Assembly (NCBI GenBank): GCA_963995505.1
Contig: OZ023190.1
Coordinates: forward strand, 1,860,001-1,924,000
DNA length: 64,000 bases
DNA from: Hypericum androsaemum
Lineage: Eukaryota > Streptophyta > Magnoliopsida > Malpighiales > Hypericaceae
Direction of reading: 5' to 3'
Shown piece by piece: positions 23,381 to 35,750 of the stretch. The notes beneath the pieces are model-generated. The model saw only the letters and a list, made by a program, of their open reading frames with translations. It made no database searches and was not told the origin of the DNA. The translations under genes and the position numbers were made by a program. The stretch's first letter is position 1, and each line of letters starts with the position of its first letter.

Positions 23381-25292
23381 ATGGCATCTTTAATGGGTAT
23401 CCGCCAAAAGTACATAGCTTTCCTTCCCAGAGGAGGGAATTTACTCGTTTCAAGGTAAAGAATCCACCTCTTTCCATCTCATAAGAGTAATTACTTTTAG
23501 TCCAAAGTTGGAACCTTTACTAGTTTCTACACCAGATGATGAACCCTAAAGCAAGTGACGAATGGCTTTCAATGGACCATCTTGCTTCGGGGTTTGTGGG
23601 TTGTGGGCATTTCGTGGAAATTTTCATGTTGATTAGAATCTTGTTGGTATGATTTGCAATGTATTGATTATTTGAAGGGAATGCATTGGATTTCTGGGTG
23701 AGGCTTAAGGGGGTTTAGAGTAGTTACTTTTAGTCGGTGGGACGAAAGTTGAAACCTTAACTAGTCTAGAGCCTAGATGATGAACTCTAAAGCCCTCTAA
23801 GGAGGAGGAAAGCAAGTGATGAGTGGCTTTCAATGGACCATCTTGCTTCGGGTTGTGGTTATTTCGTGGAAATTTTCATGTTAATTAGAATCTTTTGGGT
23901 ATGCATTGCAAAGCATTGTTTATTTGAAGGGAGTTCTTTGCATTGGATTGCTGGTGAGGGCCTTATGGCTTCAGGGGGTTTGCATTGTTTCAGTGTGGAG
24001 GTTGGTTATTGATGTTGGTTTTTCGTTTCTGCAGGTCTCAGCTGTATCTCCATAGGAAGCTCGTCTCTTGCCGGGCGAAGAAGCTTGGTGAATCCTCATT
24101 CTCTGTATATCTTCCAGTACCTGCATTTGACTTGCATTCAGGCATTTGAGACTGAGTTGTGCATGTACCCTTGCGTCTCTTTTTGCCAGTTGGGGTGAAC
24201 ATTTTCAATTGGGTTTCCTTTGGTGCAGATTCTGCCTTAGATGGATCATTGCATGAAGACCACAGCAGTACCCTGGTGGATGTTATTGAGAAAGTCGCAA
24301 AACTACCCGAAACCGGAAGCCCGGTTGTGCCATTTCCTGCACCCCAGCAATGTCGGAGAATTGATTCCATCAGGCTAAAAGCTATGATGCGAGTTAGTGG
24401 ACCAGGCCCTTTTGGTAGCCTAACACCTCCTGTTTTTTATCTCTTAGAGCTCGGATTTGAACTCGAGCAGATCAAGTTTATCACGCACAAATTTCCCAAT
24501 TTCGCATATTACTCACTGGAGGGAAAGATTAGGCCATTGGTTGAGTTTCTGCTTGATCTTGGAGTGTCGAAGTCAGACCTTCCTGGCATTCTGATTAAAA
24601 ACCCTCCATTGTGTGGAATGAGTCTCTCGGAAAATCTCATTCCGACGATGGCATTTCTTGAGACCCTTGGTTTGGACAAGGAAAAATGGCCGAAACTGAT
24701 AACCCGTTTTCCAAAATTGCTTAATTATAGCCGAAGAAAGATTGAGGCAACTGTTGAGTTTCTTTATGAGGTGGGTGTCTCACAAGAGAACATAGGGAAG
24801 CTTCTTACTCGTTCTCCGTCCATTATAGGCCTGAGTATAGAGGACCAATTGCAACCTAAAGTTGAGTATTTCCATTCTTTAGGGGTTGATGTTGCTGTAC
24901 TGCTGCGACACTGTCCCCAAGTTATGAGTCTTAGCATTGAGGCCAACCTGAAGCCTTACACTGAATTCTTCCTGGAAAGAGGTTTCAGCACAGAGGAAGT
25001 TGGGACCATGATTTCTAGGCATGGAGCTTTGTATTCTTATAGTTTGAAGGCAAACTTGGTACCTAAGTGGGAATTCTTTTTGACAATGGGTTATCCAAAG
25101 CAAGATCTTGTCAAACACCCTCAGTTTTTTGGTTATAGCTTGAAAGAGAGAATGAAACCAAGGTACAACCTGATGAAAGAATCCGGAGTAAATTTTTCGC
25201 TAAAACAGCTGTTTGGTGTAAAGAACGATAAATTTGAGTCGTTACTAAAGAAGAGAATTGAGAAATTGCAGTTGGACGAGTTATGCATTTGA
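23381..25292 (+). CDS. mTERF copy 6: class B, all seven motifs
   Basis: Exons 23381-23454, 24035-24087 and 24229-25292 encode 396 residues. The solenoid keeps motif 4 (VEFLYEVGVSQENIGKLL) that copies 4, 5 and 7 lost. The usual SGSLPPHILYLLELGF reads FGSLTPPVFYLLELGF, changing two normally invariant residues at the start of motif 1. The C-terminus is KLQLDELCI. Intron 1 shows the tandem duplication (from about 23504 and about 23749). Copy 8 is its closest full-length relative. Confidence 0.83.
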
Positions 25293-25723
25293 TCAGGTAC
25301 AACTGATGGTTAAAATCTTCAGAGTAATAGTAAAGTCAGCATACTCGATGTTGTTCCAGTAATCCAAGTATATGGCCATATGGAAATTACCTTTGGATGG
25401 CATATATGCATTCTGGTAAAAGTGATATATTTGGTCTAAGCATGTGACAGAGGGAAGTTAAGCATCTTCAGAATCCGGGCATGTGTGAATGGTTGAACTC
25501 GACAGAAACGGAGATTGATTGTTTTGAATGCGGAGGAGGAGGATTTGCAGGACACAGGCATGTCAGTCTTTCTTCTTCTAGCAGGTGTCTGCAAAGTTCA
25601 AGCAGTAGTAGGATGGATGTACTTTCAGTTTGCAGCTCGGGGGAAATATCCAATCAAATGAGATTAATCATGCAGTTTCCTACATTCTCAGAAGAAGAAG
25701 GATAAATCATGCAGTACTATACT
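25293..25723. other. 3' flank of copy 6
   Basis: Class B downstream block up to the hAT insertion; no gene. Confidence 0.55.
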
Positions 25724-26561
25724 TAGGGGTGTGCAAATGGGATACGGGATACGGGATATCCCGAATTTTTTCGGTATTCGGGAGTTTGGGATCGGGATAT
25801 CGGTATTCGGGATTTAATTCGGTAGTGGTTTTTGGAAAAATTCGGTGAATTTCGGTATTCGGTAGAATTTCGGGATATATCGGTATTATACCGAAATTTA
25901 CCGAATACCGAAGTACTAAATAAAAATTTGCCAGATTATAAATATAAAGGAAAAAAAACTCCACAATCTCTCCTTCTCAGAAACGCACCCCCAAGCCTCA
26001 CCCTCTCAGAAAAACACAAAAAATAAAAAGACCTCACCCTCTCAGAAACTCACGGTCTCACCCTCCCTCTCGCAGCCTCACCCTCCCTCTCACGGCCTCA
26101 CCCTCGTGAGCTCGTCCCTCATAGTTTCTTAGTCGATTAAGTTCATGACCCAGCTCTCTTCTCTCTTAAACGTAAGTTTCGATTTGGGTTTTTTAATTTA
26201 GGGTTTGTCTTTTTGATTTGGGGTTTTAGATTAGGGTTTGGATGTAGACTTATATCGACTTTTTGTGGACTTATGTGGATGTAGACTTATCTAAGCTTTC
26301 GATTTGATGTGCCAGTGGTGGATGCTGGATTTTTTGTGGACTTATGCAAGAAGAAAGCTTTGTTATGCTGGATTTTTTGTGAAATTCGGGATTACGGGTA
26401 AATCCCGATCCCAATCCCGAATTTAATTCGGTATTCGGTATGATACCGAATTAATTTCGGGATCGGGATCGGGATTGAGTTTTTTTGCAATTCGGTATTC
26501 GGGATATTCGGTATTCGGTATTCGGTATTCGGGATCGGGATATCCCGAATGCACACCCCTA
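25724..26561. mobile_element. hAT-type non-autonomous element, 838 bp
   Basis: Terminal inverted repeats TAGGGGTGTGCA / TGCACACCCCTA are flanked by an exact 8-bp duplication ACTATACT (25716-25723 and 26562-26569). The AGGGGTGTG terminus and 8-bp TSD are hallmarks of the hAT superfamily. Subterminal regions are filled with CGGTATTCGGG / CCCGAATACCG repeats in both orientations, probable transposase-binding sites. The interior has CTCACCCTC repeats and no transposase frame. Flanks of copies 4 and 7 show the locus without the insertion, so it arrived after the duplication. Confidence 0.85.
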
Positions 26562-26569
26562 ACTATACT

Positions 26570-28008
26570 ATGGTGCATACTTTCTTGTGTAACCTACAGT
26601 TGGTATGACCATGTAACACAGAACAGAGATGAATGAATAATAATTTTTGCTTCTTCCGGCTTTCTAGTAATCATAATGTGCTTGCGTATACTTGGTGCAC
26701 TTGGGACCAACAATGTCGAAGCTCGTACGCAATTTCAAAGTAGATTAGCCGGTTCAATGGGTATCTGCAGAATAAAAATAACGTTCAGATTGATTTTTTT
26801 TTTCCCTCTTTGGAATGGATGGGTTGTCTCCCGCCTCTCCAAGTACCCAAAAGAACAATAATGATTAGGTTTAAACAATAATCATTATTACCAAAAGAAC
26901 TAAACAGTTTTCCTCAAAAAAAAACTAAACTATAATAATAAGTACTGATTTGTCTATTGCACCAAATACTAGGACCTCTAAAATCACACCATTTTTCTCT
27001 AATATATAAACTACATATATTAAAATATCTCTAAATTGAGATATTGTTGAGTCTTGAAGAAAAATATCACTTTAGAAAAGTTATTACATAAGAAAAATTT
27101 ACATTTGTGTTTCCAAAAATATTAAAATTGAGTTTTGAACAATAAATACGTAAAGGCAAAAAATTATTTTGTTTATATTTAAATTACCTAAAATCTCATC
27201 GTGCAAATGCTACTATTTAGATAATTTCTTACAACAAGACGGCGATCACAACCATCATTTGAAGACAACTGAGAAGATAAATGATGATTCAAAATTTATC
27301 GAACAAAATAGTCTAGTTACTTATAGTAAACAAGTCATCTCCTTCTGGTCCTCCTCAATAAAAACAAAAGCAAGATTAAACTATTAACTACAAAAGCCAA
27401 TCCTTCTCGAAAGGGAATTAACAAATTGAGTTCGAATATTTTTAAATTGGATATTTCAGATATCCAAAATATCAATTTTATTATTCGTATCTGTATTCGA
27501 GTTCGAAATATTTATTTTAGATAATCCGCATCCGAGTCCAAATTTAAAATTATCCAAATCGAAATCCGAATTTTTTTTAGATATCGGATACGGATAATAA
27601 ATATCGAATTTTTTGCTCACCCTTAATGTAGTACAAACTAATCTTTTAAAATATTTTTCGAATTCATAAAATATGTAAAAATATATGTATAAAAAATATC
27701 ACTTTATGCGAAAATTAGAATCCATATTTATCACCTAAATTTTTAAAAAAATATTAGTTATTACAATAAAGATTATTAAATTTTAATATTGGATCCGAGT
27801 CAAGACCCGAACTTTTGATCGGCTTAGAAAGATTATCACTAAGAAGAAATCATTTCGCCTATAAAAATGCATCATAACAGAATATGACCGGCCAGCCAGA
27901 CAGCAACCAGTTACCCGGTTATCGTTGTCACTCTCAGGAACAAGATTATCTTCTAACCAGCCCTTGGAATACTTGTAAAGAATTTGTCTTTCCCTTGCCT
28001 GAAAAACT
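26570..28008. other. AT-rich spacer before copy 7
   Basis: The end of the class B flank, then about 1.2 kb of AT-rich DNA unlike other parts of the array. At about 27420-27625 lies a degenerate run of ATATCC/GGATAT/CCGAAT words that may be an old hAT-like MITE (ends unresolved). A TATA-like CTATAAAAATG sits at about 27860. The leader near 27960-28008 resembles that of copy 1, and the site II block is absent. Confidence 0.45.
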
Positions 28009-29799
28009 ATGATATTTTTTACGGGTATCCACTGCCCCTTTGATGTGGGATTCGTTCCTCGAGGAGGAGACGTGGCACCCGTTTCCAGGTAAGAAACCCA
28101 CTTCTTTACTAGTCTAAAGCCCTCTACGGAGAGGAGGAAAGCGAGTGAAGAGTGGCCTTCAATGGACCATCTTGCTTCGGGGTTTGCGGGTTGTGGGCAT
28201 TTTGTGGAAATTTTTTCATGTTAATTAGAATCTTGTGGGTATGATTTGTATTGTATTGTTTGTTTGAAGGGAATGCATTGGATTTCTGTGTGAGACCATA
28301 TGGCTTAAGGGGGTTTAGTGTAGTTACTATTAGTCGGTGGGACGAAAGTTGGAACCTTTACCTTTAATACTAGTCTCTAGCCTAGATGATGAACTCTAAA
28401 GCCCTCTATGGTGGAGGAAAGCAAGTGACGAGTGGCTTTCAATGGACCATCTTGCTTCGGGGTTTGCGGGTTGTTGGCATTTCGTGGAAATTTTCATGTT
28501 AATTAGAATCTAATGGGTATGCATTGCTGCATTGTATTGTTTATTTGAAGAGAATGCATTACATTGTATTGCTGGTGAGGCCTGGCTTAAGGGGGTTTGC
28601 ATTGTTTCAGTGTGGATGTTAGTTGTTGAAGTTGTTTTTGCTTCTGCAGGTCTCAGCTGTATCTCCATAGGAAGCTCATCTTTTTCCGGGCGAAGCGGCT
28701 TGGTGAGTCTTCGTTCTCAGTATTTCTTCCAGTACCTGCATTTGACTTGCATTCAGGCATCTGAGACTGAGTTGTGCACATACCCATGTGTTCCTTTTGG
28801 TCAGTTGGGGTGAACATTTTCATTTGGATGTCCTTTGGTGTAGATTCTGCCTTAGATGGATCATTACATGAAGACCGTAGCAGTACGTTGGTGGATGCTG
28901 TTGAGAACGTCCCAAAGATGCCCGAGACAGGATGCCCGGTTGTGCCAGTTCCTGCATCCCGGCAATGTGGGAGCCTTGATTCCGCGAGGCTAAAAGCTAT
29001 GCTGCGAGTTTGTGGACCAGGCCCTTCTGGTAGCCGACCACCTCATATTCTTTATCTCTTAGAGCTCGGATTTGATCTCGACAATATCCAGGTTATCACG
29101 CACAAATCTCCCAATTTCGCATATTACTCACTGGAGCGACATATCAGGCCATTGATTGAGTTTCTGCTTAATCTTGGAGTGCCGAAGTCAAACCTTCCTC
29201 GCATTCTGATTAGAAACCCTCGATCGTGTGGAATGAGTCTCTCAGAAAATATCATTCCGACTATGGCATTTCTTGAGACCCTTGGTGTGGACAAGAAAAA
29301 ATGGGTGAAATTGATAACCCGTTATCCAGCTTTGCTTACTTATAGCCGAAGAAAGATTGAGGCAACTGTTGAGTATTTCCAGTCTTTAGGGGTTGATGTT
29401 GCTGTACTGTTGCGACACTATCCCCAAGTTATCGGTCCTAGCATTGAGGCCAAGCTGAAGGCTGTCACTGAATTCTTCCTGGAAAATGGTTTCAGCATAG
29501 AGAAAGTTGGGACTATGATTTCTAAGTTTGGAGTTTTGTATACTCTTAGTTTGAAGGCAAACTTGGTACCTAAGTGGGAATTCTTTTTGACAATGGGTTA
29601 TCCAAGACAAGATCTTGTGAAACACCCTCAGTATTTTAGTCACAGCTTGAAAGAGAGAATAAAACCAAGATACAATCTGATGTAAGAATCCAGAGTGAAA
29701 TTTTCACTTACCCAACTGCTGAACACAAATAACAATAACTTTCAGTTGTTATTAAGGAAGAGAATAGAGAGATTGCAGTTGGACGAGTTCTGCAATTGA
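28009..29799 (+). pseudogene. mTERF copy 7: class B, lacks motif 4, premature stop
   Basis: Exons 28009-28088, 28650-28702 and 28844-29685 (TAG-type acceptor) encode 324 residues to a stop at 29683-29685. Relatives read LMKES there and this copy reads LM-TAA-ES, an AAA-to-TAA change. The old frame continues without further stops to TGA at 29797-29799 and would encode a typical tail ending LQLDEFCN. About 37 residues after the last complete motif are lost, so the protein could still fold. The N-terminus (MIFFTGIHCPFDVGF) and leader look like copy 1, while the body is class B with the motif 4 deletion. This suggests a recombinant 5' end. Confidence 0.78.
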
Positions 29800-31119
29800 T
29801 CGGGTACAACCGATAGTAAAAATCTTCTGAGTAATAATGAAGTCAGTATACTCAATGCTGTTACAGTAATCCAAGGTATATGCTGTTACAGCTGGAGATT
29901 CTTTGTTCTCAAGGTGAAGGAGGAGGATTTGCAGGACACAGGCATGCCAGTTTTTCTTCTTGGAGCAGGTGTCTGCAATGTTAAAGCAGTAGTAGGATGT
30001 ACTTTCAGTTCGCAGCTCGGGCGAATATCCAATCAAATGAGATTGATCATGTAGTTTCCTGCATTCTCAGAAGTAGAAGGATGAATCAAGTGCTATGGTG
30101 CATACTTTCTTGTGTAACATACTGTCGGTATGACCATGTAACACAGAACAGAGATGAATGAATTATGACTTTCTATACGAGGTTAAACTTCGGATTACTG
30201 CCTTTTCACCCTGGTGCAGTGAAACTCTTAACATGCTCACATCTTGATTTTTAACTTGCAGGGCTACCAAATGTAACCAATGAGAAGGCTGCCCTGAATT
30301 TGAGAAGTTCCTCTAGTTAATAGGGAATTTTGTATTATAGGTACTAGTTGATTTCTGAATTTCTAAGAGCTGTCCTAACTAAACTTGGCTTTCCTCCATG
30401 TTGGATTTCTTTGGTCCTTTCCGACAAGAGGTATTATTAGACAAGCTGTCTCCAGAACTGCTATTTGTCTCTGATTCTTTATCCCTCATGGTATCCTCCA
30501 AAGTTGTTCCAAGGCCTCTAGCCAAGAGAGAAACTGCCAAAAAACTGCAATTACAATTTACATTCAGCATGGAAACTAACCCAAGATGAACTTAACAATG
30601 CCTATGATAACTATCAAGGACTCCCTACCTTTTGGGGCAGGAACTAACAATAGGAATTTATTGTTAGAGGATTCCAATTCGTTAAGGCGAGTATAGTATG
30701 GTTATTTATTATCTTGAAAAAATCATCTAAGATCTTAAGTTTTTGGATTGGATACGAATATTCGAACATGGTAATTTTTGTAATATTTTGGATTGAATTT
30801 ACAAATTCTAATATTTACTTTCTAAGTTTTTTTTTGAAAGGTAAAAATACTTCACTTCATTAATCACAGCAAAACCAAAGCAATTGTAGCATCATACATT
30901 GAAACTCTCTGTTCCCGGCCCTAGCCACTATCCACTATCCACCTACACTACTCATCAATATGTAGAAGTTCTCTCGTCGGTAAAAAAAATAATTCCAAAA
31001 AATCCATCCCTTTAGGGAAAAAACAGGAATAAAAAAAAAGAGAGCACATGTTGCCCAACATTTATTTTCTAAGATAGATTATGAGAAAAAGAAGTGGATG
31101 GACTCGACAATGTAGAACA
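29800..31119. other. 3' flank of copy 7 and promoter block of copy 8
   Basis: Class B downstream block, then sequence parallel to 22800-23250 before copy 6 (GTAGCATCATACATTGAAA). This shows that copies 6 and 8 sit in similar duplicated units. No gene. Confidence 0.55.
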
Positions 31120-31131
31120 TGGGCTTGGGCC
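31120..31131 (+). promoter_or_regulatory. Tandem site II element, mTERF copy 8 promoter
   Basis: TGGGCTTGGGCC, 130 bp before the ATG at 31250, matching the short spacing of copy 6. Confidence 0.55.
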
Positions 31132-31249
31132 TTTTCTGGTGGGGCTAACGTTGTTCTGATCCTTCTGTCTTTTTTATGGTCCACACGTTCTACTGATCTT
31201 GATTGTTACAAGTTCTTGTTCCAATCTTGTACCCTACTGAAGGGAAAAG

Positions 31250-33162
31250 ATGGCATCTTTAATGGGTTCCCACCAAAAGTACATAGCTTTGATTCCCAGA
31301 GGAGGGTTACTCGTTTCAAGGTAAGAACCCACCTCCCTCCATCTCATAAGAGTAATTACTTTTAGTCCAAAGTTGGAACCTTTACTTGTCTCTAGCCCAG
31401 ATGATGAACCCTAAAGCCCTTTATGGAGGAGGAAAGCTAGTGACGAATGGCTTCCAATGGACCATCTTGCTTTGGGGTTTGTGGGTTGTGGGTATTTCGT
31501 GGAAATTTTCATGTTAGTTAGAATCTTGTGGGTATTATTTGCATTGTATTGATTCTTTGAAGGGAATGCATTGGATTTCTGAGTGAGAATTAAGTGGGTT
31601 TAGAGTAGTTACTTTTAGTCGGTGGGACGAAAGTTGAAACCTTAACCAGTCTAGAGCCTAGATGATGAACTCTAAAGCCCTCCATGGAGGAGGAAAGCAA
31701 GTGATGAGTGGCTTGCAATGGACCATCTTGCTTCGGGTTGTGGTCATTTCGTGGAAATTTTCATGTTAATTAGAATCTTCTGGGTATGCATTCCAATGAA
31801 TTGTTTATTTGTAGGGAGTTCATTGCATTGGATTGCTGGTGATGTCCTTGTGGCTTAAGGGGGTTTGCATTGTTTCAGTGTGGAGGTTGGTTATTGATGT
31901 TGGTTTTTCGTTACTGCAGGTCTCAGCTGTATCTCCATAGGAAGCTCGTCCTTTGCCGGGCGAAGCAGCTTGGTGAATCTTTATTCTCTGCATTTGACTT
32001 GCATTCAAGCATATGAGACTGAGTTGTGCATGTACCCTTGTGTCTCTTTTGGTCAGTTGGGGTGAACATTTCCAATTGGGTGTCCTTTGGTGCAGATTCT
32101 GCCTTAGATGGATCATTGCATGAAGACTGTAGCAGTACGCTGGTCGATGTTATTGAGAACGTCACAAATCTACCCGAGACAGGAAGCCTGGTTATGCCAG
32201 TTCCTGCACCCCCGCAATGTGGGTTACTTGATTCCATGAGGCTAAAAGCTATGCTGCGAGTTAGTGGACCAGGCCCTTCTGGTAGCCTACCACCTCAGAT
32301 TCTTTATCTCATAGATCTCGGATTTGATCTCGACCAGATCAAGGTTATCACTCGCAAATTTCCTCATTTCGCATATTACACCCTGGAGGGGAAGATCAGG
32401 CCACTGATTGAGTTTCTGCTTGATCTTGGAGTATCGAAGTCAGAACTTCCTGGCATTCTGATTAAGTGCCCTCGATTGTGTGGAATGAGCGTCTCAGAAA
32501 ATCTTATTCCGACGATGACATTTCTTGAGACCCTTGGCATGGACAAGAAAAAATGGCCGAAACTGATATCCAGTTTTCCAGCTTTGTTAAATTATAGCCG
32601 GAGAAAGATTGAGGCAATTGTTGAGTTTCTCTCTGAGGTGGGTGTCTCAGAAGAGAACATAGGGAAGCTTCTTACTCGCTTTCCAGCCATTATAGGCCTG
32701 AGTATAGAGGACCAGTTGCAACCTAAAGTTGAGTATTTCCAGTCTTTAGGGGTTGATGTTGCTGTACTGCTGCGACACTGTCCCCAAGTTATGGGTCTTA
32801 GCATTGAGGCGAACCTGAAGCCTGTCACTGAATTCTTCCTGGAAAATGGTTTTAGCACAGAGGAACTTGGGACTATGATTTCTAAGTATGGATCTTTGTA
32901 TTCTTATAGTCTGAAGGCAAACTTGGTTCCTAAGTGGGAATTCTTTTTGAAAACGGATTATTCACGCCACGATCTTGTCAAGAGCCCTCAGTATTTTGGA
33001 TACAGCTTTAAAGAGAGAATAAAACCACGGTACATCCTGATTAAAAAATCTGGAGTGAAATTGCCGCTAGGCCAACTGCTCGCCCGAAATGACCGTGACT
33101 TTGAGTTGTTACTAAAGAAGAAAATCGAGAAATTGCAGTCGGATGAGTCAAGCGTGGGATAG
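31250..33162 (+). CDS. mTERF copy 8: class B, all seven motifs
   Basis: Exons 31250-31320, 31920-31972 and 32096-33162 encode 396 residues. Exon 1 is one codon shorter than in its relatives (PRGGLLVSR). Motif 4 is present (VEFLSEVGVSEENIGKLL). The C-terminal part is class-A-like in places (FLKTDYSRHDLVK, KLPLGQLLARNDRDF) and ends QSDESSVG, unlike other class B copies. This suggests gene conversion or a different donor for the 3' end. The 3' flank also differs from the class B block. Confidence 0.82.
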
Positions 33163-34111
33163 GGAGAACTTCTGGATCTGCAGAAAGAGGACTGCTGCAA
33201 ATGGCTAAACTCAACAACTGCACGGAGTTCCTTCGTTCTCGTGTCGAAGGAGGGGGATTTATGGGATGCAAGGACTGGTAACCAATATATCACTGTTCCC
33301 TGGAGGCTCTTGAACTGCAACACCTGCTGCTACATTTTCAGGCTGTTTAACTGTAAATTTAACTGATACAACTACAATATTGGTTCATGCCATTTCTTCA
33401 AAAATTAGTCACCATTTAAGGTATACTAATTCTTACTTGTTGGAGAGGGACCATTGAAAAATTTTCCGGATCGATGGTGAATGGTAGGTATTGTTAGTTT
33501 TCGGTTTTCAGCTTAGCTATTTGTTTGAAGAAGACATAAAATCTCTACAAAAATAACTATAGTTTGATTAATCTTAGACTTGTATTAGAATTTTATTGTT
33601 GTGGGAGGGATTTTGTGTGTTCGCTTTCTTCCTTGCTTTGACCCATTTTATTCGTGTAATGTGTTACTTTACTAATTTGAAGAAAAGTGGCGAACTTGAT
33701 AGCATTCAGATTCAATATTGGACTGGAATAAAATAGACGGTGTTAGATTAGTATGCCATGCAGATCAAATTAGTAATATGATATGATATGAGTATAAAAT
33801 TAATGATATGGCTTGAGATGCAAATAAATCCAAACCCTTTTAGTGACAAATAATTCAAGCCCATAAGACACCCCGGACCAAAATATATGAAGACTAAGTT
33901 AAAGAGCAGCCCCCATTTCTCCCGTTGGAGATTCTTCTGATCCTTCTCTGCTGTTTATGGTCCACACGTTCTTCTGATCTTGATTACTACAAGTTCCTTT
34001 TCCATTCTTGTTTTGTTCGGAGGAAACCCAATTATCCTGCAAAAGCATTTGTCTTTAAGAGGAAAAACTCTTATATTCCCTTGCAAGACAATTAACTGAA
34101 GGGAAAAAAAG
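33163..34111. other. 3' flank of copy 8; promoter of copy 9
   Basis: Sequence at about 33590-33650 appears inverted at about 36340-36400, and in part at about 15690-15730. The promoter block of copy 9 resembles the others (CCCCATTTCTCCCG) but has lost the stretch with the site II element. Confidence 0.5.
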
Positions 34112-35750
34112 ATGACATCTTTCACATGTATCCACCAAAGTACTATGGCTTTCAATCCCAGAGGAGAAAATGTAATCGTTTCAAGGTAAGAACCCACATC
34201 TTTCCATCTCATAGAGTAGTTACTTTTAGTCCAAAGTTGGAACCTTTACTAATCTCTAGCCCAGATCATGAACTCTTATGGCCATTAGGTTTTTGGTCAG
34301 GCAATTAGTATGTATAATTCAGCAGATCCTGAGGTTGTTTCTTTAGGGGACATGGGTTTTTACTGACGAGAGTTGGTTCGAATTATTACGAACGTAAAAG
34401 ACGTCATTTGGAGAGTCACCCCTAAATATGACCCTCTAGAGATTGACCCTGAAGATTTGAGGTTCACATCAACAAAAATCCAACATGGGTTTGTGGGTAG
34501 TTTGTATGGATTGCATTGTGGGTGAGGCCTTGTGGGTCAAGGCGGATTGCATTGTTTTAGTGTGGAGTGTAATCTTCTTGTGTGCCTTCCTAGGAAGCTC
34601 ATCTTGTTCTTGAAGAAGCAAGGTCTCAGCAATGGTGTTGCTGCAAGGGCAATAAACAAGTCAGACCCGTTCAACGAAAACCTTGTGATAGGTTCGATCG
34701 CTTCTGTTTCTTGTTGAAGTTGTTTCGGTTGCCATGCTGATTCGATCTTTATCTGTAGGAGAAGAGCTCACTACTCCTCAAATTAGTGAAGATGTTCTTC
34801 CCTGCCCAGAATCATTGCACGACGACCGTATCGGTACTCTAGCGGATGTTATTGAGAACTTACCACATCTTCCTGATACAGAAAGAGAAGTCGTGACACT
34901 TCCTGCAACCAAACAACGTGGGAGGAGTAATGCCAGGAGGCTAAAAGCTGTGTCGCGAGTCAGTGAGGCAGGTCCTTCCGGGAGTCTACCTCCTCATATT
35001 CTTTATCTCTTAGAGATCGGAGTGGATCATGAGCAGATCAAGGCGATGGCACGAAAATATCCAGCTTTTGCGTATCAAAACTTGGAGGGGAATATCAGGC
35101 CATTGGTTGAGTTTCTACTTGATCTCGGAGTGTCGGAATCAGACATTCCTAACATTGTGGTTAGGTACCCCCAATTGTGTGGATTGAGTCTCTCGAAAAA
35201 TGTTATTCCGAAGATGGAATTTCTTGAGACCCTTGGAGTTGACAAGACAAAATGGCCGAAGCTGATATCCCATTTTCCATCTTTACTTACTATTGGCCGG
35301 CAAAAAATTGAGGCAATTGTTGAGTTTCTCTATGAGATGGGTCTCTCAGAAGAGTTGATAGGGAAGCTTATAACTCGCTTTCCGGTCATTCTAGGCCTGA
35401 GTATAGAGGACCAGTTGCGACCGAAAGCCGAGTATTTCCAATCTGTAGGGGTTGATGTTGCCGCACTGCTGCGTCGCTGTCCTCAAAGTATGGGTCTTAG
35501 CATGGAGGCCAAGCTGGTACCTAAGTGGGAATTCTTTTTGACAATGGATTATTCGCGGCATGATCTTCTCAAGCACCCTCAATATTTCAGTTACAGCTTA
35601 GAAGAGAGAATAATGCCGAGGTACAAGCTGATGAAAGCATTTGGAGTCAAATTGTCTCTGTGCCAACTTCTCATCCCAAACCAGAACGAGTTTGTGGTGT
35701 CACTTGAGAAGAAGATTGAGAAGTTGCGGCTGGACAAGCCCTGCAGCTGA
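34112..35750 (+). CDS. mTERF copy 9: class A, lacks motif 6
   Basis: Exons 34112-34185, 34594-34691 and 34759-35750 encode 387 residues. It is the closest sister of copy 3, with the same fused exon 2 (RKLILFLKKQGLSNG) and the same loss of motif 6 (GLSMEAKLVPKWEFFLTM). Exon 2 is 36 bp shorter: FNENLVIG omits the SRRHSVHKSPH segment, still in frame. The last intron uses a TAG acceptor. The C-terminus is KIEKLRLDKPCS. It is the last plus-strand member before the orientation switch. Confidence 0.82.
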
